A DNA stretch of 32,500 nt from assembly GCA_009746045.1 (NCBI GenBank), contig RPFO01000884.1:1-32500 (forward strand), read 5' to 3'. Position 1 is the first letter of the stretch; each line of letters begins with the position of its first letter. Shown piece after piece: positions 9,782-19,755 of this stretch. The position numbers and the translations under genes are program-made. This stretch comes from Mesostigma viride (Eukaryota; Streptophyta; Mesostigmatophyceae; Mesostigmatales; Mesostigmataceae). The notes beneath the pieces are model-generated. The model searched no databases and was not told the DNA's origin. It saw only the letters and a program-made list of their open reading frames with translations.

Positions 9782-10903
9782 CTTTGGCGTCCGCATGTCC
9801 TTCATGGGCGGGATCAGTGCTTCCCCCTCCACCTCCCAGCCCTTGAGCACGTCCAGATTGGTGTACATGAACTTGTCCGCGTCCCTCACCAACCCCCTCC
9901 ACAAATCAAACGCCTCCTCGGTTGTCTCCACGTACTTGCCCTTTTGTTTACCCGCAATCTCGCCAGCTATCGCAGTCCTCACTTGCTCGTCTGAGCCCTC
10001 AAAAATCACGGACTTCAACATCTGCGTGTAGTGGTTGCCGTCCAGCACGGCAAACTGCGCAAACACGAAAGGCTTCTCGTAGTCGAGCATGTAGTCCAAC
10101 GCGGTGTTCGTGAGCTCCAGTACTGCCTCACGGTCAGATGCATCTGACCACTCGGACGAATTCAAGTCCATGGTAATCAACTCCTCGGAGCACGCGGCCG
10201 CCATATCCTTCTTGGAGTACGTCCGGAGAATGGCCCTCCCTTCCTCGGCCGTTGGCGAACGAAAGTATCCGAACCTCTGCACGGCACGGTCACTGTCCTC
10301 CCCCGTCAGTTTTTTAATTTTGTCAGAAAACCCTGGATTCTCTTCCAGCCAGGCATTGTAAGAATCGGGCTCCTGGTCTGCCAGCACCTGCCACGCAAAC
10401 CGGAAGATCAGCACGGCACATTTTGCCTTCGTCAGACTTGTGCCGGCCCCCACGAACCACGGCGCGAGCCCCTTACAATTCCGCACCGTCACCGTCCGAT
10501 GCCTCATTAGTTCCGGGAGTTGGCACAAGTTGCTACTAAGGACCCGTACTTGAGTCCCAATCGCGGACCCCCCCACGAGGTCGACATCGTCTGGCACTAG
10601 GCGTATCTTCTGCCGCAGATGAAACGCCGCCTGTATGGTGTCGGTTAGATTCTTGTCGTGCACTTGAGAGGACGGCGCTGGCTCCCAGGAGTCCAAAATG
10701 CTGGGCTTCGCATTTCCAGCACGTGTCGTCAGCAGCCCCTTCCTCTCAAAGGTCTTCACAATCCCCGACCATAAGTCGGTGCCCGGTGCTCGTTGGCGCC
10801 ATTCCTCAAAAAATGTTGTGAGATGCCTTTCCGCCACCCCATGTTCAATCTTGTAAGCCCACCTCCTCCGCTCTTCCTCCGTTCTCTGCCTTGACGGACG
10901 CCC
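9782..10903 (-). CDS. large unknown gene, exon 2 (374 codons, intact)
   Basis: This is an uninterrupted 1122-bp exon in phase 0 at both ends. It is preceded by an acceptor-like TTTTTTGCATGTGATCAG and followed by donor AAG|GTAAAT. The encoded segment begins with a charged, probably helical stretch (RTEEERRRWAYKIEHG) and continues with mixed alpha/beta-looking sequence, including VGGSAIGTQVRVLSSNL, FVGAGTSLTKAKCAVLIF and a long helical acidic C-terminal part (EAVLELTNTALDYMLDYEKP). No signal peptide or membrane segment is seen, and no catalytic motif is recognised. It has no frame break and no long homopolymer at a break point, unlike exons 3 and 4. The piece GGCCGTTGGCGAAC (10247-10260) matches half of the array repeat inside coding sequence. 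Function is unknown. Confidence 0.7.
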
Positions 10904-10942
10904 CTGATCACATGCAAAAAACATACAGATAGCCGGAAGGTC

Positions 10943-11560
10943 AGTACTATGTTCCAACGGCCGTCGCCGGAAAAATAACACCCTAATTTCCAGGTTCCAG
11001 CGGCCGTTGGCGCATGAAAGTCACACCCTAATTTACAGGTTCCAACGGCCGTTGGCGCATGAAAATCACACCCTAATTTCCAGGTTCCAACGGCCGTTGC
11101 CGACAGAAAAATCACACCCTAATTTCCAGGTTCCAACGGCCGTTGGCGCGAGAAAAATGACACCCTAATTTCCAGGTTCCAACGGCCGTTGGCGCGAGAA
11201 AAATCACACCCTATTTTCCAGGTTCCAACGGCTGTTGGCGCGAGAAAAATGACACCATTTCCAGTTTCCAACGGCCGTTGGCGCAGAAAAATCACACCCT
11301 AATTTCCAGGTTCCAACGGCCGTTGGCGCATGAAAATCACACCCTAATTTACAGGTTCCAACGGCCGTTGGCGCATGAAAATCACACCCTATTTTCCAGG
11401 TTCCAACGGCCGTTGGCGCAAGAAAAATGACACCCTAATTTACAGGTTCCAACGGCCGTTGGCGCATGAAAATCACACCCTAATTTCAAAGTTCCGACGG
11501 CCGTTGGGCAAAAAAAAATAACACCCTAATTTCCAAATTGCAACGGCCGTTGGCGCAAGA
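10943..11560. repeat. 46-bp palindrome array 2, 14 copies, more diverged
   Basis: The same 46-bp family as array 1, again about 14 units. Here the palindrome has point changes (GGCCGTCGCC, CAGCGGCCG, GGCTGTTGG, CCGACGGCC) and the spacer varies (CGCATGAAAATC, CGCGAGAAAAATG, TTTACAGG). The last unit at 11540 runs directly into the hexanucleotide tract after GGCGCAAGAAAATCA. The divergence suggests that this array is older than array 1 or less recently homogenised. Confidence 0.95.
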
Positions 11561-11573
11561 AAATCAAGCAAGA

Positions 11574-14570
11574 AAAGGACAAGGACAAGGTGCTGGCACA
11601 AGGACGAGGACAAGGACAAGGACAAGGACAAGGACAAGGACAAGGACAAGGACAAGGACAAGGACAAGGACAAGGACAAGGACAAGGACAAGGACAAGGA
11701 CAAGGACAAGGACAAGGACAAGGACAAGGACAAGGACAAGGACAAGGACAAGGACAAGGACAAGGACAAGGACAAGGACAAGGACAAGGACAAGGACAAG
11801 GACAAGGACAAGGACAAGGACAAGGACAAGGACAAGGACAAGGACAAGGACAAGGACAAGGACAAGGACAAGGACAAGGACAAGGACAAGGACAAGGACA
11901 AGGACAAGGACAAGGACAAGGACAAGGACAAGGACAAGGACAAGGACAAGGACAAGGACAAGGACAAGGACAAGGACAAGGACAAGGACAACACAAGGAA
12001 AGGACAAGGACAAGGACAAGGACAAGGACAAGGACAAGGACAAGGACAAGGACAAGGACAAGGACAAGGACAAGGACAAGGACAAGGACAAGGACAAGGA
12101 CAAGGACAAGGACAAGGACAAGGACAAGGACAAGGACAGGACAAGGACAACGTGCTGGACAAGGACAAGGACAAGGACAAGGACAAGGACAAGGACAAGG
12201 ACAAGGACAAGGACAAGGACAAGGACAAGGACAAGGACAAGGACAAGGACAAGGACAAGGACAAGGACAAGGACAAGGACAAGGACAAGGACAGGACAAG
12301 GACAAGTGCTGGCACAAGGACAAGGACAAGGACAAGGACAAGGACAAGGACAAGGACAAGGACAAGGACAAGGACAAGGACAAGGGGACAAGGACAAGGA
12401 CAAGGACAAGGACAAGGACGGACAAGGACAAGGACAAGGACAAGGACAAGGACAAGGACAAGGACAAGGACAAGGACAAGGACAAGGACAAGGACAAGGA
12501 CAAGGACAAGGACAAGGACAAGGACAAGGACAAGGACAAGGACAAGGACAAGGACAAGGACAAGGACAAGGACAAGGACAAGGACAAGGACAAGGACAAG
12601 GACAAGGACAAGGACAAGGACAAGGACAAGGACAAGGACAAGGACAAGGACAAGGACAAGGACAAGGACAAGGACAAGGACAAGGACAAGGACAAGGACA
12701 AGGACAAGGACAAGGACAAGGACAAGGACAAGGACAAGGACAAGGACAAGGACAAGGACAAGGACAAGGACAAGGACAAGGACAAGGACAAGGACAAGGA
12801 CAAGGACAAGGACAAGGACAAGGACAAGGACAAGGACAAGGACAAGGACAAGGACAAGGACAAGGACAAGGACAAGGACAAGGACAAGGACAAGGACAAG
12901 GACAAGGACAAGGACAAGGACAAGGACAAGGACAAGGACAAGGACAAGGACAAGGACAAGGACAAGGACAAGGACAAGGACAAGGACAAGGACAAGGACA
13001 AGGACAAGGACAAGGACAAGGACAAGGACAAGGACAAGGACAAGGACAAGGACAAGGACAAGGACAAGGACAAGGACAAGGACAAGGACAAGGACAAGGA
13101 CAAGGACAAGGACAAGGACAAGGACAAGGACAAGGACAAGGACAAGGACAAGGACAAGGACAAGGACAAGGACAAGGACAAGGACAAGGACAAGGACAAG
13201 GACAAGGACAAGGACAAGGACAAGGACAAGGACAAGGACAAGGACAAGGACAAGGACAAGGACAAGGACAAGGACAAGGACAAGGACAAGGACAAGGACA
13301 AGGACAAGGACAAGGACAAGGACAAGGACAAGGACAAGGACAAGGACAAGGACAAGGACAAGGACAAGGACAAGGACAAGGACAAGGACAAGGACAAGGA
13401 CAAGGACAAGGACAAGGACAAGGACAAGGACAAGGACAAGGACAAGGACAAGGACAAGGACAAGGACAAGGACAAGGACAAGGACAAGGACAAGGACAAG
13501 GACAAGGACAAGGACAAGGACAAGGACAAGGACAAGGACAAGGACAAGGACAAGGACAAGGACAAGGACAAGGACAAGGACAAGGACAAGGACAAGGACA
13601 AGGACAAGGACAAGGACAAGGACAAGGACAAGGACAAGGACAAGGACAAGGACAAGGACAAGGACAAGGACAAGGACAAGGACAAGGACAAGGACAAGGA
13701 CAAGGACAAGGACAAGGACAAGGACAAGGACAAGGACAAGGACAAGGACAAGGACAAGGACAAGGACAAGGACAAGGACAAGGACAAGGACAAGGACAAG
13801 GACAAGGACAAGGACAAGGACAAGGACAAGGACAAGGACAAGGACAAGGACAAGGACAAGGACAAGGACAAGGACAAGGACAAGGACAAGGACAAGGACA
13901 AGGACAAGGACAAGGACAAGGACAAGGACAAGGACAAGGACAAGGACAAGGACAAGGACAAGGACAAGGACAAGGACAAGGACAAGGACAAGGACAAGGA
14001 CAAGGACAAGGACAAGGACAAGGACAAGGACAAGGACAAGGACAAGGACAAGGACAAGGACAAGGACAAGGACAAGGACAAGGACAAGGACAAGGACAAG
14101 GACAAGGACAAGGACAAGGACAAGGACAAGGACAAGGACAAGGACAAGGACAAGGACAAGGACAAGGACAAGGACAAGGACAAGGACAAGGACAAGGACA
14201 AGGACAAGGACAAGGACAAGGACAAGGACAAGGACAAGGACAAGGACAAGGACAAGGACAAGGACAAGGACAAGGACAAGGACAAGGACAAGGACAAGGA
14301 CAAGGACAAGGACAAGGACAAGGACAAGGACAAGGACAAGGACAAGGACAAGGACAAGGACAAGGACAAGGACAAGGACAAGGACAAGGACAAGGACAAG
14401 GACAAGGACAAGGACAAGGACAAGGACAAGGACAAGGACAAGGACAAGGACAAGGACAAGGACAAGGACAAGGACAAGGACAAGGACAAGGACAAGGACA
14501 AGGACAAGGACAAGGACAAGGACAAGGACAAGGACAAGGACAAGGACAAGGACAAGGACAAGGACAAGGA
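11574..14570. repeat. giant (GGACAA)n hexanucleotide microsatellite, 3.0 kb
   Basis: About 500 copies of GGACAA fill 2997 bp. From 12421 to 14570 the tract appears perfect (about 358 units). The left third has interruptions: GTGCTGGCACAAGGACGAGG near 11590, AACACAAGGAAAGG near 11990, GTGCTGGACAAGG near 12152, GTGCTGGCACAAGG near 12304, and frame-changing indels near 12383 and 12419. The same GTGCTGG interruption three times implies that blocks of the impure end were themselves duplicated. No frame on either strand contains a stop, so all six give roughly 1000-codon dipeptide ORFs that are not genes. GGCGCAAGAAAATCA from the palindrome repeat flanks both ends. Confidence 0.98.
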
Positions 14571-14608
14571 TGGCGCAAGAAAATCACATCCTTGTGCGTA
14601 ACACCTAC

Positions 14609-14941
14609 CCGGACAGCTGGCAGTGTGGGTGGGTTGCTTTTCCAGTTGCTGCCGTCGCGGCATCGGAACCCGATGACCCAGAAGCCGCCGATTTCCTCCG
14701 CTCCTTCGCCGCCTTTGCTGCATGAACGCCGCGCGCCTCTTGCCCCGACGATGGTGCGGGGGGAGGGGGCATTTGCTGTGCTGCCGCTGCAGCTTCCGAC
14801 GGCGCGGAAGGGCGGCGGCGGGAGGGGGCAACACCGGTGGCGGCGGAGAGCCCGGCGGCGGGGGCGCCGGCGGCGGGGGCGCCGGCGGAGGGGAACGCGG
14901 GTGGTTGTGCGTACAAGCACGCTGTGACACGCAGACGACAA
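14609..14941 (-). CDS. candidate upstream exon, GC-rich (uncertain)
   Basis: A GC-rich island of about 400 bp abuts the GTAGGT donor. The frame that would join exon 2 in phase 0 is open from 14941 to 14609; it is Arg/Pro-rich at its start and ends with a more ordinary stretch ([16 protein letters not shown]). A second frame, rich in Ala, Gly, Ser and Pro, is open from 14988 but does not match exon 2 phase. No clear ATG context is visible in the matching frame. It may be coding, a 5' UTR/promoter CpG-like island, or unrelated. Confidence 0.25.
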
Positions 14942-15059
14942 AGAAGAAATCCGCCGAATATGTTAGCAAGCGGTGCGGTGCAGCACACACATCTGACAAA
15001 GCTAATAGGTCAACCCTTAAAACCGTGTCCAACTGCCCGCTATAAAAACCGGGCAATTG

Positions 15060-15600
15060 TCACTTTCCATGATAATGTCCACAAACCAACCTAATAGTTA
15101 GTTATGGTCCATTATAGGACACAAGCACACACATATATTCACCACCTTGGGGGTCATGTCATTGGTCATATTGCAATGTCCTATGGGTGCCAAATATAGC
15201 ACCCCCTGACATAAAGGAAGCTAGTAAAGGGCTCATGAATATAGCACCCCCTGACATAAAGGAAGCTAGTAAAGGGCTCATGAACACCAAGGTTGCATGT
15301 GGAGGAGCAGGGACCCAGCTGCAAGCTCTAACAATAAATGCCCACTACAAATAGCGGACAGTTTGGTTGGTGACACCTGCTAGCATTACAAAGCTCAATT
15401 CTCATCCCGTAGCAACAAAAATGTAATGTCCGCTGTAAATATCACTCAAAACGGCTAAAGGGTTAAAACGAAGTTGTAGTTGTTTTGCGGCATCAAGTTT
15501 CAAAGTACGTACTGGGATACCCTTCGCCAGCCTGCTTGGCATCGAGTAGGATAAGATCTTGGAACCAGTAAGGGGGCTTCGCTTGTTGCGGCAGATGGTG
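15060..15600. repeat. gene-free spacer with a 45-bp tandem duplication
   Basis: No gene is seen. A 45-bp segment beginning ATATAGCACCCCCTGACATA at 15194 is repeated exactly at 15239 and ends near 15283. The surrounding sequence has several short recurring phrases (ATAGCGGACAG, AACTGCCCGC) but no coding or RNA signal that I can support. Confidence 0.7.
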
Positions 15601-15619
15601 CAATCCATTGTGATCTGCG

Positions 15620-15955
15620 CGCAAAACATACACAAACGAACAACCCTCATAGGTTGAGCAATCCAGAAAATCATGCCATTACTGTAACAACATGGGCAAA
15701 GCATACACAAACGAACAACCATCATAGATTGAGCTAGCAATCCACAACATTATGCCATTACTGTAACAACATGGGCAAAGCATACACAAACGAACAACCA
15801 TCATAGATTGAGCTAGCAATCCACAACATCATGCCATTACTGTAACAACATGGGCAAAGCATACACAAACGAACAACCATCATAGATAGAGCAATCCACA
15901 ACATCATGCCATTAATGTAATAACATGGGCAAAACATACACAAACAAATAGCCAT
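15620..15955. repeat. 75-79-bp tandem repeat, five copies
   Basis: The landmark CATACACAAACGAAC recurs at about 15627, 15702, 15781, 15860 and 15936 (last copy mutated), with spacings of 75, 79, 79 and 76. Each unit also contains ATCATGCCATTACTGTAACA and a CATGGGCAAA. The middle units share a four-base insertion (AGCT). Minus-strand open frames rich in Met and Cys across it are read-through of the repeat. Confidence 0.9.
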
Positions 15956-16119
15956 GATAGGGCATTAAGAGAATAGCCATGATTGGGGCAATAAGAGAAT
16001 TTTTTTGTTCAATTCAATGATCACAATTTATGCACACAGTCGATGCATTCATAAATGAGGCAGGTTCTTCCGAAAATTGGCTCCGTCGTAGAGTGTCAAC
16101 GGCCAACTTGCAAACACGC

Positions 16120-16546
16120 ACGTTACATGATATACATACCTAGTCATTATGGTCCTATACAAACGCCAGAAGGGCCTAATACCGGTTTAATTGGATCTTT
16201 AGCTACGCATAGTAAAGTAAATGAATATGTTTTCCTGTCCTTTTTATACATTACAAAAAAATCAAGTAATTAAAAGTGAAATACCTATTTTTATACCTCC
16301 AGATCAACAAGATCAATTTAAATTCGCCCCAGAATATTTATTACTTTCTTGTTACTCTAGTGTTGAAAATAATTATGTTCCTGTGCGATATAAACCAGAA
16401 TTTAGTAGTAAAGCAGAAGAAGTCGATTATTTGGGGATTTCTCTAACGCAAGCTTCAATAGCTACTTCATTTATTCCCTTGGTGGAACATGATGATGCAA
16501 ACCGAGCATTAATGGGTTGTAATATGCAAAGACAAGCAGTTCCATG
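16120..16546 (+). pseudogene. rpoB: plastid rpoB fragment in nuclear DNA
   Basis: The translated fragment matches the RNA polymerase beta subunit. [19 protein letters not shown] is the highly conserved fork region, followed later by [10 protein letters not shown] and NMQRQAVP, with the intervening plastid-type beta sequence in the right order. Compared with the family, three residues (R-I-C) are missing between HYG and PIQTP. A short deletion near 16225-16235 shifts the frame between NEY and PFYTLQKN, and the coding region is cut off after QAVP. The stretch is AT-rich with plastid-like codon use, unlike its surroundings. It is best read as a nuclear insertion of plastid DNA that has decayed. 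Loss of the rest of the gene excludes function. Confidence 0.9.
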
Positions 16547-16783
16547 ACACCAAGGTTGAGACTTGCATGCATGGGACAAGAAAAACCTCGTTGCAAGGGT
16601 TGAAACAATAACGAAATTGTATGACGACAGACACATAAAATGTAAGGCTTGCTCAGTATTATTATTTACCCATCAATCAATTTTAAAGGCAAGGAAATGT
16701 TGAAATACGGACGACCGTCCCAAGTTCGCCAGCATTAACAAAAGCATTTCTGTGACAAGAACAGTGGGCGACCATTCCCATTA
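16547..16783. other. spacer, nothing recognised
   Basis: Between the plastid-derived fragment and the first gene of the minus-strand cluster I see no ORF, repeat or RNA gene. It presumably contains the 3' UTR of the gene ending at 16784. Confidence 0.5.
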
Positions 16784-17564
16784 TTATCTTTTCCTCTTTT
16801 GTTTCTTCCCCTTCCCGGACTCGCATTCATAACCGACGTCCGCCATCCCCAAACGATGCAAAATTTTGTTGGAGCTCTGCATCTTCTCCAACAGTTCTTG
16901 ATCCGATTCCTCCTTTGCACGACGCGCTTCCTCTGCCTTCGCCTTTGCGGCCTCCACATCTGCATCTATATCCGCCTTCACCACCATCCTGATCAAACGG
17001 TCCCGCTCCTCAGGCCTCTTCGGCAGTCCCACCGGCTCTGCGGCAAGAAGAGCCTCCAAAATATCCTTGTGCAGTCTTTGTGCTTCCACAAATCCATTAT
17101 TCGTCATCAAGGTGTACGCGCATTCACGCGCCACACCCTGCAAGGAATCCCCCATGGTAACGTTAAGCCCATGAGCAAACCCGTACGCGCTGTCCCCCTC
17201 TGCCAAAATCTCGAGTCTGCCTGTCGAGGCGCACCAGCTCAACTTTCCGTTCCCCAGTGTGCGTTGCCGTGAAGTGGAGGACCGAGCGTGTCATTCCGGT
17301 CTTCCCCATCAACATCTGCAAACTTGCTACGTATGCGATCCCACGAGCGCACACGTCCTCCAACTTCTCGGCAAAAGGTAGATGTGTCTTGCAATACACA
17401 TCCAATCCCTCCAGTGGTCTATCACATCTAAGAAATCCACACCCCCCGTATGGATCCTTGGCATGTTGGTACTCGAGGTCGTGCGCTTGTAGGAACTTGT
17501 AATGTTCCGCGCACAGTCCCTCGACCCTTACGGGCTCCGTACAGATTTTGCATTTCGTTGCCAT
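16784..17564 (-). CDS. double Cys/His-finger protein (frame broken)
   Basis: The start at 17564 (MATKCKIC) is chosen because two metal-binding-like motifs follow at once: C5-x2-C8-x9-C18-x2-H21 and C42-x4-C47-x10-C58-x2-H61. After about residue 95 the frame must move by +1 (or -2) somewhere in 17170-17262. One extra G in a GGGG run near 17255 would restore a continuous protein. The rest contains MGDSLQGVARECAYTLM, which aligns with MGRDLATESAYECARLV of the neighbouring gene, then a Lys/Glu/Ala-rich probable coiled coil and a basic tail (GKKQKRKR) suggesting nuclear targeting. The ATG is preceded directly by CAG. The family is not recognised; zinc binding is inferred from residue spacing only. 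Confidence 0.6.
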
Positions 17565-17790
17565 CTGCGCAATTGCCATGAGTCCCATACAGCAGCCATT
17601 GTATAACAGGGGCAATGAGCACCGTCAGAACCCCCTCTGGCGTCTTTCTCACACAATTCTCAATCTAGTCTTTTTGTGCAATAATTGTTGGTTCAAAGAA
17701 GGTCCGTTCAAAGAAGTTTTATGAGACAAAATAAATTAGTTTCAATTACACGCATCAGATTAATCAAATCATATTTTCTCCCTCTCTTTC

Positions 17791-18363
17791 TTACTGAGCA
17801 ATTCTGTCCATCCTGCCCCTCTTTGCCGGCTTCTCATCAATCTCCTCATCAAAATCACACACACGTCTAATCTGCTGTCTAATCTGCTCTACCAACCCCC
17901 CCTTGCGCATCAGGTCTTTCACCTCCCCCTTCAAGAGCGCTGTCACGAGTCGCGCGCACTCATACGCGGACTCCGTGGCCAGGTCCCTTCCCATATCATG
18001 CCACACTTTGGCCGTTGGACAGTCGGGATGGTCTCCCATGTAAGCCCACACATGCCTTGGCGGCTTGTCCTCTCCGCCTATCCCCTCTCCAGGTCGCATC
18101 TGTCCCACCTCCTCTATCACCCACTCTGCATCACGCAGCATGAATCGAGGCTTCTTGTCAACATAGTACAAGACCAAAACCATGTTGTTGGGCCAAGGCT
18201 TCCACTTTTTCGTCACGATGTGACGGTCAATCGTCATCAGCCCGCTCTCGATTTCGGCAAACAACGCCCCCCATACGTCAGAATGCTTGGGACAGAACCA
18301 CTCGCTGTCCGTCGGCATTCCTTCCCATTGACAATCCGGATGTTCGCATCGAATGGGGTCCAT
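17791..18363 (-). CDS. Cys/His-finger protein, 190 codons, intact
   Basis: This is an uninterrupted frame from ATG 18363 to the stop at 17791. One finger-like motif lies at the N-terminus: C6-x4-C11-x12-C24-x2-H27. A second possible Cys cluster (CVCGWCKKYRC) lies in frame just upstream of the ATG, so an upstream exon could supply the first finger that paralogues have. The body contains MVLVLYYVDKKPRF and DAEWVIEEVG, then HVWAYMGDHPDC and ATESAYECARLV, and ends in a basic patch (KPAKRGRMDRIAQ). It is a paralogue of the genes at 16784-17564 and 18974-19755 on motif layout. The ATG follows CAG, and a CCAACGGCCGTTGG-type palindrome lies about 55 bp upstream. Function is unknown. Confidence 0.7.
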   Translation of the reverse strand: MDPIRCEHPDCQWEGMPTDSEWFCPKHSDVWGALFAEIESGLMTIDRHIVTKKWKPWPNNMVLVLYYVDKKPRFMLRDAEWVIEEVGQMRPGEGIGGEDKPPRHVWAYMGDHPDCPTAKVWHDMGRDLATESAYECARLVTALLKGEVKDLMRKGGLVEQIRQQIRRVCDFDEEIDEKPAKRGRMDRIAQ

Positions 18364-18470
18364 CTGTGCACATCGATATTTTTTACACCACCCGCAAACG
18401 CACGCATTCAGCAGGGTCAACGGCCGTTGGCCCTGTTAAATTCCACACATCCCAACGGCCGTTGGCCTTA
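18364..18470 (-). promoter_or_regulatory. 5' leader region with two palindromes
   Basis: Upstream of ATG 18363 (minus strand) come CAG, about 50 bp of leader, then a palindrome copy at about 18418-18431 and a second at about 18451-18464. The two are 33 bp apart. The closer copy has CCGTTGAC at its gene-proximal side, as in the leaders of the genes at 19755, 20659 and 21595. Confidence 0.4.
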
Positions 18471-18557
18471 GACGCACAAAACTTGACACCATCAGGCGAT
18501 TTTTTCCAAATGATTCTTCTTTATTAAATAAATTTACATTCATCCTAAAATCACATT

Positions 18558-18902
18558 CTAGTCAACATCCTCCCCATCTTTAGTGGGTTGCATTCGACCC
18601 CAATTGTCGTTCATAAAACTGACCAAAACATGAGCCGGAGTCCCCACATCCTCCTCACGCCTCAATTTACGCAATACACCTTTAGCAATTCCACCATACC
18701 CATCAACCTCCGACATCATCATGCCCACGCCATCAAGACGTTCAGCGTGCAATTGCCCGTCCTCTTCGAGAACCAGATCGGGCAGGTCTTCCAGTTCGGC
18801 CTCCACAATCTCTATCAGGTTTTCCTTTGTAGTCTCCCCCCCTTCCTTTCCTTCTTTTCCGCACTCCATCCTACACCCTGCCCCTGCACAACCGACGTCC
18901 AT
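18558..18902 (-). CDS. small acidic protein with Cys-rich N-terminus, 114 codons
   Basis: The ATG at 18902 is the natural start because an in-frame TAA lies two codons upstream. The N-terminus has C5, C10 and C14 (VGCAGAGCRMEC). It is followed by a strongly acidic, Leu/Glu-rich, probably helical region (NLIEIVEAELEDLPDLVLEE) and a C-terminal part with VLVSFMNDNWGRMQP. The frame is continuous, unlike most neighbours. It is co-oriented with the gene ending at 18974, only 71 bp away, with one palindrome (about 18949-18962) between them. It might be a short gene or a downstream exon. No family is recognised. Confidence 0.5.
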   Translation of the reverse strand: MDVGCAGAGCRMECGKEGKEGGETTKENLIEIVEAELEDLPDLVLEEDGQLHAERLDGVGMMMSEVDGYGGIAKGVLRKLRREEDVGTPAHVLVSFMNDNWGRMQPTKDGEDVD

Positions 18903-18973
18903 GGCAAGTTAAGAAACGGACTCAGCTCACAGGACATTTTGCAAGTCCAACGGCCGTTGGCGACCAAAAACAC

Positions 18974-19755
18974 CTAGTCGCATGCATTCCTTGCTCTCTC
19001 CACCAAAGCAGAGGCCAGGACGACCCTTTCCACGACCTTTTCAATTTCCTCCCCCTCAGCATCAGCAACAACGGTCATGGCAAATCGGGCTTGGCGCTTA
19101 ACCCCCGATGCCAGAACGGCAGCCATCTCCACACGAGTTTTTGAGACTTCAACAGGTACAGGCAATTCGCCGACCGCAAAAGTAAGCCTTGCGAGGTGCG
19201 GGACCCACCAATCACCTTCCAAAAATCCGCAACCCCATCCAATCATGAAATACAACAACAGGTCTGCGCCCATGGCGCCTGCGATATCCAAGTCGTCATG
19301 CGAAACAATCGCATGCACGTCATCCTCCGAGCACAGCATCCATGTAAAAACGGCGTCCCCGAAACCTTGGCAGTAGGCATACGAGTCAAAGTCAGGGTGA
19401 TTCAACATCCATTCCCGCGACCTGACCGCCATTCTTTCCAGACTTCCAGCACTGTCCACCTCAAAACTCAGGACAAGAGGTCCTTCACCAGCACTGGACT
19501 CGCCATGCACAAACAACAAGCCTCCTTTGATCACCTCTTGCATCTCCCCTGACAACTTGGCGTGTCCATCACAAAAAGGCATGCAATCCGTCCCGAATGG
19601 AAGCTGGCAATCCCGGGCGATACACCCCCCTTTTTTGCAAACAAATCCTTCACCCTCCCTGCCATTCCCGTTCGCACGCTGACATGACGCACGCACAAGT
19701 CATCCCCTCCTGCTCTCGCTTCCTGGCACCACGCAACCGTGCATTTGACCGCCAT
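18974..19755 (-). CDS. double Cys/His-finger protein (frame broken)
   Basis: It starts at ATG 19755 (MAVKCTVAWC), directly preceded by CAG. Finger 1 is C5-x4-C10-x10-C21-x2-H24. The frame then breaks at an A6G6 run (19625-19636); at -1 it continues straight into finger 2, C45-x4-C50-x11-C62-x2-H65. That the two halves of a paired motif meet exactly at the run strongly supports one original gene. The body has LVLSFEVDSAG, SREWMLNHPD, HAIVSHDDLD and a hydrophobic Trp/Gly-rich patch (YFMIGWGCGFLEGDWW). The same order of motifs occurs in the 17791-18363 protein. The product is unknown; zinc binding is inference. Confidence 0.6.

Larger units (their letters stand above)
10904..14608 (-). other. 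candidate intron 1 of the large gene (3.7 kb)
   Basis: The acceptor end (TTTTTTGCATGTGATCAG at 10904) is convincing. The donor is less certain: GTAGGT at 14608-14603 fits the consensus, and one of the three frames upstream joins exon 2 in phase 0. If correct, the intron contains the second palindrome array and the entire hexanucleotide microsatellite. The alternative is that transcription starts nearer to exon 2 and these repeats are upstream of the gene. Confidence 0.4.

Noticed and set aside
11574-14570. Telomeric repeat
   Set aside because: GGACAA does not match known algal telomere motifs, and the tract is flanked on both sides by non-telomeric sequence.
11538-15056. Six overlapping ORFs of about 850-1180 codons encoding GQ, DK, TR, LS, CP and VL dipeptide repeats
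   Set aside because: GGACAA has no stop in any frame, so the ORFs follow from the microsatellite itself and carry no other coding signal.
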